Translations under genes and position numbers: made by a program
Shown here: one piece after another, positions 7,550-15,372 of the stretch
How the letters are laid out: each line of letters begins with the position of its first letter
How positions within the stretch are numbered: the first letter of the stretch is position 1
Source: CAZHJG01 sp964533425
GTDB lineage: Bacteria > Patescibacteriota > Saccharimonadia > Saccharimonadales > UBA4665
Direction: 5' to 3'
DNA length: 38,301 nucleotides
Assembly: GCA_964533425.1 (NCBI GenBank)
Contig: CAZHJG010000007.1
Location: 1 to 38,301 of the forward strand
Notes under the pieces: model-generated
Seen by the model: the letters and a program-made list of their open reading frames with translations, nothing else
What the model was told of the DNA's origin: nothing
Databases searched by the model: none

Positions 7550-7963
7550 ATGCTAGTAAAACGTATTATGAGATTTAAGGATATACTACACCCTGTTAAA
7601 TACTCGCATGACCGTCGCACCGCGGAGATTTGGCAGGAGCGGAGTCAAAAGATAGGCAGCGAACTTCTCTCCCAAATGTTTGACGGTCCAGGGCCATACA
7701 ACATTAATGTGGGACGTTTGCCACGGTGGGCCGACGCCAAAGATTTTATGGGTGGCCTCGCCGCCTACACTCTATGCTCATCCCCCGATGGAGTCACGCC
7801 GTTCTCTTCAATTCACTATGACCAGGAGGCCTCTCGGCTGGCCAGCACGCACCCTATGACACCAGACAGTTCTAGTAGGCGGCATAGCGTCTTAAACCGC
7901 GAGCTTACTCTGGTTTTCGTACACGATTCAGTAAGCTCTGAGCAATTCGAACAGGCCGCATAA
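7550..7963 (+). CDS. Unrecognised 137-aa protein
   Basis: No family is recognised. It is a soluble protein with charged N-terminus (MRFKDILHPVKYSHDRRTAEIW) and a middle with many Gly/Pro. There is no Shine-Dalgarno at ATG 7550 or at the second ATG (7568). Codon use looks ordinary and the frame is open over its full length. It is convergent with the RNase J gene with a 9-nt gap. The 107 nt upstream (7443-7549) hold only promoter-like AT-rich DNA. It may be real but is the weakest of the longer ORFs. Confidence 0.5.
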   Translation: MLVKRIMRFKDILHPVKYSHDRRTAEIWQERSQKIGSELLSQMFDGPGPYNINVGRLPRWADAKDFMGGLAAYTLCSSPDGVTPFSSIHYDQEASRLASTHPMTPDSSSRRHSVLNRELTLVFVHDSVSSEQFEQAA

Positions 7964-7972
7964 GCCTATTGG

Positions 7973-10051
7973 CTAGTCGATCCGGGCGTCCTGGGTCAGT
8001 AGCCGGGCTCGCATTTCCTGGAAACGCTTTTGCTGCTCGGCGGCGATCTCTTCCGGAGTCTTCTCTTTGCTATCACCATTGCTTGACGTTTTGGCGTCCA
8101 CTTTACCGCCATTGCCACCACTGATGATATTTACGACCGGGATAATGATTGGGCTGCGTTGTGTATGCTCAAACAAGTAGTGCGTCACGTGATCTTTCAG
8201 CTCCGCTTTGAAGCGGTCCAGGTCGACGCGCTTGAAACGTTGCTGGACAGCACGACGCAGTTCCTGGCGCAGGCCGTTCATGATCGCTTCGTTATCCCGC
8301 ATATATATGAAGCCACGAGTGATGATATCGGGGCTGGTCAGTAAGGCACCGTTCTTCTTATCTATTGTCAGCACGACAGCCACCAGACCTTCCTCGCTCA
8401 ACAGCACACGGTCTTTGACAACGACGTGACTGACGATGGCTCCAGTTTGGTCGACCAGAATGGTGCCATGTGGTACCTCGCCAACAACTTCCATTTTATC
8501 GGGTGTCAGCGCCAGAATCTCACCATTTTCGACGTTCAGCGTGTTGGCCCGTGGCACACCGTGCTCTACAGCCAGGTCAATGTGATAGCGCTTGGAGGTG
8601 AAGTCGCCGTAGATAGGGATGAAGAATTTCGGCTTCACCATTTCGATCATTTCGGCGTATTCGTCACGTGAACCGTGACCGGATACGTGCAGCGGACCGA
8701 TGTTGTCGACTTCGCGCGTTTCGTGCCGGAAGACGTGCACGCCCTTCTTAAACAGGTCATCAACCATGGTACGGATATGCGCGTCATTGCCGGAATACGG
8801 AATTGGCGTGCTGGAAAGAACCACGGTGTCCTGCTCTTTGAGTTTGATGTGCTTATGCTCACCGTTGCTCATGCGCTGCAGCGCTGAGCTTGGCTCTCCT
8901 TGGGAGCCAGTACAAATGACGACCAATTCGCTATCTTTAAGCGTGGCGGACGAGGCGATCGGTACGAAGGTGCCCTTTGGAATGCGCATGAAACCGTGGC
9001 GCACAGCCATTTCTAACGTGCTAACCATACTGCGTCCATCGATGGCAACTTTACGGCCATTATGCACCGCGGCGTTGACGATCATCTGGATACGGTTCAT
9101 GTTGGTCGAGAACACGCCGACAAAGATTCGTCCCGGCGCCTGGTTCATGATGTCTACAAAGCTCTGTTCAATGGTTGACTCACTTGGCGTACGGCCTAAG
9201 CGTTCGGTGGTAGTACTTTCACTTAGGAGCGCCAGCACCCCCTCCTTGCCCAGCTCGATGAGGCGTTCAGTGTCGGTGCGCTCATGGTCAAGTGGGTTGG
9301 GGTCCAAACGAAAGTCACCGGTGTTGATGATGCGTCCGGCAGGCGTATCGAGCACGATGCAGGTGCTGCCCGGAATAGAGTGCGTCACGCGCACCAGCTC
9401 AACAAAAAATTCGCCGATTTTCAGCCGTTCATGCGTGTCTTCATTCATAGTGACCGTTTTAAGTTCAAAGCCATCAGGCATTGGTAAGCCAAAGTTTTCA
9501 AAAATTTCCTCGACACGGCCAATGCTGAAACGACTTCCGTAGATCGGCGCCGGGAACTTCGGAACAATGTGCGGCAAACCACCGATATGATCGAGGTGCC
9601 CGTGTGTGATGACATACGCACGTAGCTTGTGTTGGATTTGCTCCAGATAAGCAGTGTCGGCTATACCGTAATTGATACCCGGCAGGTCAACGCCCAGATC
9701 GTTACCGCAGTCCAAAACAACGGCGTCATTCATGTATTCCACCAGAATCATGTTTTTGGAACCACCGCCGTCCATGCCGCCGAGACCGATAATTTTCAGC
9801 CGCGGACTGTCATCAATGACGTTAGCGCGCTGTGGCCGGCCAGCTGTTTCGGCGGCCACATATTGACTGGCGATGCGCTGAGCGTCGGCTTGCGAACGTC
9901 GCTGGGCGCGTACGGCCTGGCCGCGTGAAGTAGTCAGACTGCTAGCGATCGGCTTCCCGCCACCATTTGCCTTCTGTTTTTGTCCACCCCGCTTAGCAGC
10001 TCCACCACTCTTGGGAGGACGCTTGGGGTTGTTATTATTCTTTGCTTGCAT
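7973..10051 (-). CDS. rnj: Ribonuclease J
   Basis: 692 aa. An N-terminal basic, Asn/Gly-rich extension of about 84 residues is followed by the metallo-beta-lactamase / beta-CASP core: THGHLDHIGG at 149-158 (zinc ligands), VTHSIPGSTCIVLDTPAG, NTGDFRLD, and beta-CASP motifs FVGVFSTNMNRIQ, CTGSQGEP, HVSGHGSRDEY. The C-terminal domain (RRAVQQRFKRVDLDRFKAEL) is present. It degrades and matures RNA by 5'-3' exo- and endonucleolysis. LLSESTT replaces the more usual LLSDSTN. GGAA lies 6 nt before ATG 10051. With PNPase nearby, the region supplies much of the RNA-decay machinery. Confidence 0.95.
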   Translation of the reverse strand: MQAKNNNNPKRPPKSGGAAKRGGQKQKANGGGKPIASSLTTSRGQAVRAQRRSQADAQRIASQYVAAETAGRPQRANVIDDSPRLKIIGLGGMDGGGSKNMILVEYMNDAVVLDCGNDLGVDLPGINYGIADTAYLEQIQHKLRAYVITHGHLDHIGGLPHIVPKFPAPIYGSRFSIGRVEEIFENFGLPMPDGFELKTVTMNEDTHERLKIGEFFVELVRVTHSIPGSTCIVLDTPAGRIINTGDFRLDPNPLDHERTDTERLIELGKEGVLALLSESTTTERLGRTPSESTIEQSFVDIMNQAPGRIFVGVFSTNMNRIQMIVNAAVHNGRKVAIDGRSMVSTLEMAVRHGFMRIPKGTFVPIASSATLKDSELVVICTGSQGEPSSALQRMSNGEHKHIKLKEQDTVVLSSTPIPYSGNDAHIRTMVDDLFKKGVHVFRHETREVDNIGPLHVSGHGSRDEYAEMIEMVKPKFFIPIYGDFTSKRYHIDLAVEHGVPRANTLNVENGEILALTPDKMEVVGEVPHGTILVDQTGAIVSHVVVKDRVLLSEEGLVAVVLTIDKKNGALLTSPDIITRGFIYMRDNEAIMNGLRQELRRAVQQRFKRVDLDRFKAELKDHVTHYLFEHTQRSPIIIPVVNIISGGNGGKVDAKTSSNGDSKEKTPEEIAAEQQKRFQEMRARLLTQDARID

Positions 10052-10070
10052 AGATTTCCTTTCTCTAATG

Positions 10071-10679
10071 CTAGTTTTTAGATGATTTAATTTTCTCGAT
10101 GATGGCGGGGATCAATGCGAAATCGTCAATCAATGTCTGACGCATTGCCCCGTTATATAAGGCTGCCGCCGGGTGGAAAAGCGGTAGAATCACCACTTCC
10201 AATGTATCGTTTGAGCCCTCCTTCAGGCTCAAGCGCACCCGTTTTGGCTGCCCGTGACATGCACTTATTTGCAGGTCCGGCAAGAAGCAATTCATACTGT
10301 GCCGCCCTAAAGTCACGACGACTTTGGGCTGAATTACTTCTAGCTGGCTCTGTAAATATGGCAAAAAAGCTTTCTTCTCTTCCGGCAACGGATCCAGATT
10401 ATTCGGCGGCCGGTACTTTACGATGTTGGTGATGTACACGTCCTCTCTTTTGAGTCCGATCATCTCCAACATCTCATTCAAAAACTTTCCCGCCGCACCA
10501 ACGAACGGTTTGCCCTGAATATCTTCGTTCTTCCCCGGCGCCTCGCCGATAAACACCACCTCCGAATCCGCACTCCCGTCCCCAAACACCAACTGCGTCG
10601 CCTCCTGCCTGAGCTCCGGCGTCGGATCATCCTTCAGGATCTGCTGCACGATGTCATTTAATTTCTGCTGGTTAGGCAT
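10071..10679 (-). CDS. Family 4/5-like uracil-DNA glycosylase lacking Fe-S cysteines
   Basis: 202 aa. Motif 1 GEAPGKNEDIQGKPFVGAAG (45-64) and motif 2 region LFHPAAALYN (168-176) identify a uracil-DNA glycosylase of the UDGa type, which removes uracil from DNA. In this family four cysteines bind a 4Fe-4S cluster: a CxxC near the N-terminus, one in KCRPP, and one in the next helix. Here the N-terminal region has no Cys, the second site is KYRPP (Tyr89) and the third is KAFLPYL (Phe105). The only Cys residues (131, 141) are elsewhere. The fold may survive without the cluster. Overlaps the GNAT gene by 8 nt. Confidence 0.88.
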   Translation of the reverse strand: MPNQQKLNDIVQQILKDDPTPELRQEATQLVFGDGSADSEVVFIGEAPGKNEDIQGKPFVGAAGKFLNEMLEMIGLKREDVYITNIVKYRPPNNLDPLPEEKKAFLPYLQSQLEVIQPKVVVTLGRHSMNCFLPDLQISACHGQPKRVRLSLKEGSNDTLEVVILPLFHPAAALYNGAMRQTLIDDFALIPAIIEKIKSSKN

Positions 10680-11256
10680 TATTAATCTCCCAAACTCTAT
10701 GCTTTTCGACTTTCGCGTTTCCTGTTTCTTCCTCGGTTTGATCGATCAAATGAGCGCCAAGAATTTGGGCTAAATGTTCGCTCCTGGCGTTGCCTTCTTT
10801 GATCGTAAGCACGATGTGCTTAAGGTTCCAGAATTGCGTAGCGTATTTTATCAGTTGACGAGCCGAGGCTAAGACGATACCTTGCCCCTCAAATCCCCCA
10901 GTTATCCAATAGCCTAATTTGGCGGACTGAGCCACCGAGTCATGCTGGAAAAAACTCACTTCACCAATAATGTTGTCCGTATTAGTCTGCTTGTGTATGA
11001 TCCGGTAGCGCATCATTCGGCCCGCCTCGATCTCACTCAGCGATCGATCAAGTTCTGCCTTTACGCCTTTAGGCGAGAAGCCCTCATCCCAGCGCTGTGA
11101 TTCGACCGACTCTGGCCGATCGTTAGTCAGCACAGCATATAATTCTACTTCATCACCGGGCCTAGCCAAGCGTAAATATATGTCATCACGACCCTCGACT
11201 GACATACTTGATTCAGGTTGGACCGCTTCACTACCTGGCGCTACTTCCTCAAGCAT
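10672..11256 (-). CDS. GNAT family N-acetyltransferase (RimJ/RimL-like)
   Basis: 194 aa. After an acidic 25-residue start the GNAT fold is visible: IYLRLARPGDEVELYAVL, GEVSFFQHDSVAQSAKLGYWI, then GGFEGQGIVLASARQLIKYA, the acetyl-CoA-binding loop and helix (usual Q/RxxGxG/A is QGIV here), and HIVLTIKEGNARSEHLAQILGA, the region that in RimL-like enzymes reads E..N..S...LEKLGF. Substrate unknown, possibly a ribosomal-protein N-terminus or an antibiotic. ATG 11256 overlaps the stop of the preceding gene (TAATG), so the two are translationally coupled. Confidence 0.85.
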   Translation of the reverse strand: MLEEVAPGSEAVQPESSMSVEGRDDIYLRLARPGDEVELYAVLTNDRPESVESQRWDEGFSPKGVKAELDRSLSEIEAGRMMRYRIIHKQTNTDNIIGEVSFFQHDSVAQSAKLGYWITGGFEGQGIVLASARQLIKYATQFWNLKHIVLTIKEGNARSEHLAQILGAHLIDQTEEETGNAKVEKHRVWEINNA

Positions 11257-11468
11257 TATGGCCTCTCTTTCTTATGCATAAAGTTTGCAAGAAGTTTGAA
11301 GAAATTTTGTAATGCACCGACCAGGAAAATGAGCGTTAACAGATACCACCACAAATTGCCGCGATCAATCGCCAGGCTGGCAAACCCGTAAGTGATAGCC
11401 AGCTCGATAAGCGCAAAGACCAACAGGCCTAGTCTTGTTTTGTGCCACCTATCGAGCTTTTCAATCAT
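11256..11468 (-). CDS. Small two-helix membrane protein, 70 aa
   Basis: Two hydrophobic segments (about 13-34 and 40-58) are flanked by positive termini (MIEKLDRWHKTRLG and MHKKERP), so both ends are probably cytoplasmic. No family is recognised. It shares TAATG with the acetyltransferase start, forming a three-gene overlapping set with the glycosylase. The repeat element at 11485-11564 lies directly upstream. Confidence 0.65.
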   Translation of the reverse strand: MIEKLDRWHKTRLGLLVFALIELAITYGFASLAIDRGNLWWYLLTLIFLVGALQNFFKLLANFMHKKERP

Positions 11469-11484
11469 ATTAGAAACACCTCAG

Positions 11485-11564
11485 TGTCATTCCCGACTCG
11501 ATCGGGAATCCAGAAAATAATTCATGATGGGTTTCTGGATCCCGGCTCACAGGCCGGGATGACA
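11485..11564. repeat. 80-bp palindromic interspersed element (double hairpin)
   Basis: Ends are TGTCAT and ATGACA. Each half is a hairpin: TTCCCGA-ctcga-TCGGGAA and ATCCCGGC-tcacag-GCCGGGAT, and the two halves also pair with each other through CCAGAAA/TTTCTGG. It sits between pnp and the 70-aa membrane protein gene. Its reverse complement matches the insert in mutM (22520-22597). Confidence 0.85.
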
Positions 11565-11597
11565 CAGTGTTACAAGTCCGTAGCATATGTTCTCACG

Positions 11598-13745
11598 TTA
11601 CTTCTTTTCTTTAAGCTCCCGCTGAGCGGCCTTCATGCTGAGCTGCAAACGGCCGCGGTCGTCGATGGCGACCAGTTTGACGGTGACTTTGTCGCCTTCT
11701 TTGACGACGTCACTTGGCTTTTCGACGCGCTCTTCAGACAACTCGGAGACGTGCACCAGACCGTCTTTACCAGGCATGATCTGCACGAAGGCGCCGAAGT
11801 CGAGCACGCTCACCACTGGCACGTTTTCGTAGATTCGGCCAACTTCTGGCTCGGCTACAATGTCGCTGATCCACTGCTTGGCAGCGTCAATCTTAGCCTT
11901 GTCCGGGCTGGCGATCATGACCGTACCATCATCTTTAATATCTATCTCGGTCTCGGTCTCAGCAGTAATCTTCTGAATCGTTTCACCGCCCTTACCGATA
12001 ATTTCACGGATTTTGTCAGGGTTGATTTGAATCGATTCAACACGTGGTGCGTATGGACTCATCTCCTTGCGCGGCTCAGCGATAATCGAAAGCATGTGTT
12101 CCAAGATAAACGCTCGGCCCAGTTTGCCTTGCTCCAAAGCCTTTCCGAGAACCTCAACTGGCAGACCATGAACCTTCATGTCCATCTGAAGCGCGGTGAT
12201 GCCTTTCGAGGTGCCAGTGACTTTGAAGTCCATGTCGCCCGCAAAGTCTTCAGCATCAGCAATATCGCTCAAAATAATCGGTTTGTTGTCGTCCATAATG
12301 AGACCCATGGCAATGCCGCTCACGACTGCTTTCAGTGGCACACCGGCGTCCAGTAGAGCCATGCAGCTCGAACAAGTAGCAGCCATGGATGTTGAGCCAT
12401 TCTGCGACATAATTTCCGTCACCGAGCGAATCGTATACGGGAATTCCGCCTCTGTTGGCAGTACCGCCGTGAGCGCCCGCTCGGCTAAATAGCCATGACC
12501 AATTTCGCGGCGGCCAGGACTGCCCAGACGACGCACTTCGCCAACGGTATAGCCCGGGGCATTGTAATGATGCAAGTAGCGGCGTTCGCCGGCGCGCTCC
12601 ATGGTATCGAGGAGCTGGACATAACTCAGCGGCGCTAAAGTTACGATGTTCATAGCCTGCGTCAGTCCGCGGGTAAACAGGCTTGAGCCATGGGCCCGCG
12701 GCAAGAAACCAACCTCACTACTTAAGTGTCGGATTTCGTCGAATTTGCGGCCGTCTGGGCGTACGCCATCCTTAACGATTCCTTTGCGGACGTCCTTATG
12801 AACGGCCAACGTGAAGGCATCGTCGTAATCTTGCCAAAGTTTCCCAATGTAATCGTCTTCGCCAACTTTTTCCTTGAAGGCGGCGTGCATTTCATCGCGC
12901 AGATTCTGGACAATAACGTTGCGCTCCGGGTACGGCAGGCGCAGATCTTCTCCCAGCTTGTCTTCCGTCCACTCATCGACAACCTTTTGTATCGATTCGT
13001 CGGGCAGGTCAAGTTCGTACTCCTGCTTTTTGACACCGACCTTTTCAGCCAACTGATTCTGCAGGGCAATTGCCGGCTGCATGGTTTTTTGGGCAAATTC
13101 TAGGGCTTTGACTATCTGATCTTCAGTGACTTCCAGCGCACCAGCTTCCACCATCATGATGCCGCCGTCCGTGCCAGCTACGACGAGGTCCAAACCACCT
13201 TTCTCGAGCTGTTCGGCTGACAGAAAAGCGGCCAATTTACCGCCTTCGTCAAGACCAACGCGCAAGCCAGCGACCGGGCCGTCAAAGGGCGCGCCGGTCA
13301 ACATAAAGGCCGCGCTCATGGCAATCATAGCGATCATATCGGGCCGGAAATCCGGATCCATGCTGAGCACCGTAGCTACGCCCTGCACTTCGTGGCGATA
13401 GCCCTTCGGCCACAGCGGCCGGATTGGACGGTCAATGATCCGACCAATGAGAATAGCCTCATCGCTCGGGCGGCCTTCACGCTTAATAAAGCGCGAACCG
13501 CTGATCTTGCCCGCCGCGTAGAACTTTTCCTCGTAATCGATACTCAGCGGGAAGTAATCAAAGCCTTCCAGTCTTTTTGGACTGATCATGGCCGTCCCGA
13601 GCACTACCGTATCACCGTAGCGCGCCACCACGCTGGCCGAGGTACGGAAACCAACGCGATTGACCTCCAAGCTCAGTTTGCGGCCGCAAAAATCGGTCTC
13701 AACACTAATTATTTCTTTGCCTGTGGGATTTACTGTTTTTCCCAT
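11598..13745 (-). CDS. pnp: Polyribonucleotide nucleotidyltransferase
   Basis: 715 aa, the normal length. Two RNase PH domains (1-~230 and ~320-550; the second has GRREIGHGYLAERAL and SVTEIMSQNGSTSMAATC) flank an alpha-helical domain. A KH domain (PDKIREIIGKGGETIQKI) and an S1 domain (GRIYENVPVVSVLDFGAFVQ) follow. It degrades RNA 3'-5' phosphorolytically and can add tails. AGGA lies 6 nt before ATG 13745. It follows rpsO, the order found in E. coli. Confidence 0.97.
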   Translation of the reverse strand: MGKTVNPTGKEIISVETDFCGRKLSLEVNRVGFRTSASVVARYGDTVVLGTAMISPKRLEGFDYFPLSIDYEEKFYAAGKISGSRFIKREGRPSDEAILIGRIIDRPIRPLWPKGYRHEVQGVATVLSMDPDFRPDMIAMIAMSAAFMLTGAPFDGPVAGLRVGLDEGGKLAAFLSAEQLEKGGLDLVVAGTDGGIMMVEAGALEVTEDQIVKALEFAQKTMQPAIALQNQLAEKVGVKKQEYELDLPDESIQKVVDEWTEDKLGEDLRLPYPERNVIVQNLRDEMHAAFKEKVGEDDYIGKLWQDYDDAFTLAVHKDVRKGIVKDGVRPDGRKFDEIRHLSSEVGFLPRAHGSSLFTRGLTQAMNIVTLAPLSYVQLLDTMERAGERRYLHHYNAPGYTVGEVRRLGSPGRREIGHGYLAERALTAVLPTEAEFPYTIRSVTEIMSQNGSTSMAATCSSCMALLDAGVPLKAVVSGIAMGLIMDDNKPIILSDIADAEDFAGDMDFKVTGTSKGITALQMDMKVHGLPVEVLGKALEQGKLGRAFILEHMLSIIAEPRKEMSPYAPRVESIQINPDKIREIIGKGGETIQKITAETETEIDIKDDGTVMIASPDKAKIDAAKQWISDIVAEPEVGRIYENVPVVSVLDFGAFVQIMPGKDGLVHVSELSEERVEKPSDVVKEGDKVTVKLVAIDDRGRLQLSMKAAQRELKEKK

Positions 13746-13923
13746 GCTTTCCTTTCATTTCAGGGGTTCTCGGCAGAGTTCAAATATACGGCGTTCCCCT
13801 TGTGCTATTTTTTGGGCGCAATATATCTGCAGCTCCGACGAGAAAACCTTTCGTGATCATTTAGATCATTAAAGTGCACAAGCTTGTGATTCCGATCCCG
13901 TCGGAACCCCTAGTCTGGGCAAT
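13746..13923 (-). promoter_or_regulatory. rpsO-pnp intergenic leader with potential secondary structure
   Basis: 178 nt with no gene. On the minus strand AGGGGTTC just after rpsO (13904-13911) can pair with GAACCCCT just before pnp (13762-13769), closing a large loop. Inside lie the hairpin TTCCGA-cggga-TCGGAA and the palindrome CACAAGCTTGTG (13877-13888). In E. coli the same position holds the RNase III-processed hairpin through which PNPase regulates itself; a similar role here is inference. Confidence 0.4.
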
Positions 13924-14190
13924 CTAGCGACGAATGCCGAGTTTCTGAATCAGTTCTAGATATGTTTTGCTATCCCTTTTAGCGATGTAACGAAGTAAAC
14001 GACGGCGCTTACCAACCATTTGCAGCAGGCCGCGGCGTGCCATGTAGTCGTGCTTGTTGGTCTTCAAATGATCCGTTAACTCTTTGATTCGTTCGGTCAA
14101 AACAGCCACTTGAGCACTAGCTCCGCCAGTATCGTTCTTGTGTGCCTGCGCGCTTTTGATAGCCGCAGCCTTCTTCTCAGTTGAAATCAT
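13924..14190 (-). CDS. rpsO: 30S ribosomal protein uS15
   Basis: 88 aa from ATG 14190. It contains GGASAQVAVLTERIKELTDHLK, HDYMARRGLLQMVGKRRRLLRYI and TYLELIQKLGIRR, the four-helix uS15 that binds 16S rRNA helix 22. TTG 14196 would add two residues and has no support. No Shine-Dalgarno is present; TAAAAT ends 8 nt before the ATG. Confidence 0.97.
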   Translation of the reverse strand: MISTEKKAAAIKSAQAHKNDTGGASAQVAVLTERIKELTDHLKTNKHDYMARRGLLQMVGKRRRLLRYIAKRDSKTYLELIQKLGIRR

Positions 14191-14198
14191 GTTCAATC

Positions 14199-14204
14199 AT
14201 TTTA
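14199..14204 (-). promoter_or_regulatory. -10 box placing the rpsO start codon at the transcript 5' end
   Basis: TAAAAT on the minus strand, 8 nt before the rpsO ATG; TTGCGC sits 17 nt upstream of it as a possible -35. The transcript would be leaderless. Confidence 0.5.
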
Positions 14205-14273
14205 ACAGATCAGCGCCTCTAGCGCAAGCTCAAGTTCCCAGAAATGTGTTCATTAGCGCGTTAGCAATCAGAG

Positions 14274-14414
14274 CTACTTGCGACCTTCCCGGCGCAGACG
14301 CTTGACGTATTTATGGCTCGCCTTAAGAAAAACCTGCCGTTCGGGATCTCTCGAATCATCCGTCAACTCCGCGAAGTCACGGCTCTCCAGGCTACTTTCT
14401 CCCCCCGTAGGCAC
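14274..14414 (-). CDS. Small basic ORF B, 46 aa, overlapping ORF A
   Basis: GTG 14414 has AAGGA a few nt upstream. The product begins MPTGGESSLESRDF, then has an acidic middle and the very basic end KASHKYVKRLRREGRK, which could contact RNA. It overlaps the upstream ORF A by 23 nt in another frame. Removing one G from the G6 run in the overlap would join both into one 79-aa protein. Either two coupled small genes or one gene with a frameshift. No family is recognised. Confidence 0.45.
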   Translation of the reverse strand: MPTGGESSLESRDFAELTDDSRDPERQVFLKASHKYVKRLRREGRK

Positions 14415-14514
14415 GAGATCCTTCAGGAAATGCATGCACTTTTGGATCATGCCTGGCGATTTCCAGCTCTGAGATTTCAATTTCAGTATGGGGAGTACCC
14501 TTTTCTTGTGACAT
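14392..14514 (-). CDS. Small ORF A, 40 aa, upstream of and overlapping ORF B
   Basis: ATG 14514 has AAGGA 7 nt upstream. The product starts MSQEKGTPHTEIEISELEI and ends GSRAYGGRK. The stop lies just after a run of six G. The Shine-Dalgarno makes it a credible gene start; the stop may be real or the result of one inserted G. No family is recognised. Confidence 0.45.
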   Translation of the reverse strand: MSQEKGTPHTEIEISELEIARHDPKVHAFPEGSRAYGGRK

Positions 14515-14580
14515 GGCTAATTCCTTTATGAAATATGCCTCAATAGTATCACGCTAGACCCACAGTTCATCGAGCAAACG

Positions 14581-15345
14581 CTATAAAACGATAAGATAAT
14601 TCAATAAATCCCTGCTATTGATCAAGTGGGCTTTATCTAATAAAAAATTACCGACATGCGTTCGCCGAAGCTCGGTGGTGTACGCCCCTGTTCCGAGGGC
14701 TTGGCCAACGTCTTCGACAAGCGTACGGATATACGTTCCTGAGGATACGTCGGCAGTAAGTTTCACCTCCGGATAATCATAGTCAGTTAATTCCAACCTG
14801 TTAATCATCACTTTTCGAGGCTCGATAACCACCGCTTTCCCGGCCCGTGCCAACTTATACGCCCGCTGGCCATTAACCTTAATCGCCGAATACGCCGGTG
14901 GAACCTGCTCTACCACTCCCGTAAACGTTTGCAAAACCTCTTCCAATTCCGCACGTGATGGCTTCTCCCTGTCATCTCGAGCGTCAGGGAGAGATCTCGC
15001 TACCTTTACTTCAGGTCCACGAGGTTCCTCGCTAACGCTCGGAATGACAGTGTGATAAGGAGTAATTTCACCTTCTGGATCACCGGTAGAGCTCACCTCA
15101 CCAAGCCGCATCGTTACCTCATACGTCTTATCAAGTTTGGAGAACTCCCCCGCCCGCCTGGTATATTCTTTGCCGATCAAAAGAATTAGCAGCCCAGTCG
15201 CGAACGGGTCGAGCGTGCCAGTGTGCCCAACTTTGACGTTTTTAGGCTTCTTGCCTTCGGCCATGGCCACCATTTTACGCACGTAATTCACCACATCAAA
15301 GCTGGTCCAACCAGCAGGTTTATCAACTAACAGCAAGCCTTGCAT
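14581..15345 (-). CDS. truB: tRNA pseudouridine-55 synthase with an in-frame repeat insert
   Basis: 254 aa. LLLVDKPAGWTSFDVV, GHTGTLDPFATGLL (catalytic Asp46), STGDPEGEIT, PPAYSAIKVNGQRAYKLARAG and SGTYIRTLVEDVG are the TruB motifs; it makes pseudouridine 55 in tRNA. Between GEIT and KPSRAELEEVL, where the family has a few residues, about 30 extra residues (VIPSVSEEPRGPEVKVARSL...) are encoded by the palindromic element at 14970-15049. The insert is in a surface loop region after the catalytic strand, so the enzyme may still work. The degenerate DHH gene is 27 nt upstream, the usual nrnA-truB order. TACACT ends 7 nt before the ATG. Confidence 0.95.
   Translation of the reverse strand: MQGLLLVDKPAGWTSFDVVNYVRKMVAMAEGKKPKNVKVGHTGTLDPFATGLLILLIGKEYTRRAGEFSKLDKTYEVTMRLGEVSSTGDPEGEITPYHTVIPSVSEEPRGPEVKVARSLPDARDDREKPSRAELEEVLQTFTGVVEQVPPAYSAIKVNGQRAYKLARAGKAVVIEPRKVMINRLELTDYDYPEVKLTADVSSGTYIRTLVEDVGQALGTGAYTTELRRTHVGNFLLDKAHLINSRDLLNYLIVL
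14970..15049. repeat. 80-bp palindromic element inside truB, read in frame
   Basis: Ends TGTCAT and ATGACA. The terminal arms TGTCATCTCGAGCG and CGCTCGGAATGACA are inverted copies with two mismatched bases. It has the same ends and length as the element at 11485-11564 with a different interior. Its translation is open in the truB frame. Confidence 0.85.
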
Positions 15346-15372
15346 TAAGACCAGTGTAGCGTAAAGCTAGGA

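Noticed and set aside
14313..14531. Plus-strand open frame of 72 codons opposite ORFs A and B
   Set aside because: No Shine-Dalgarno or promoter; the minus-strand frames have both.
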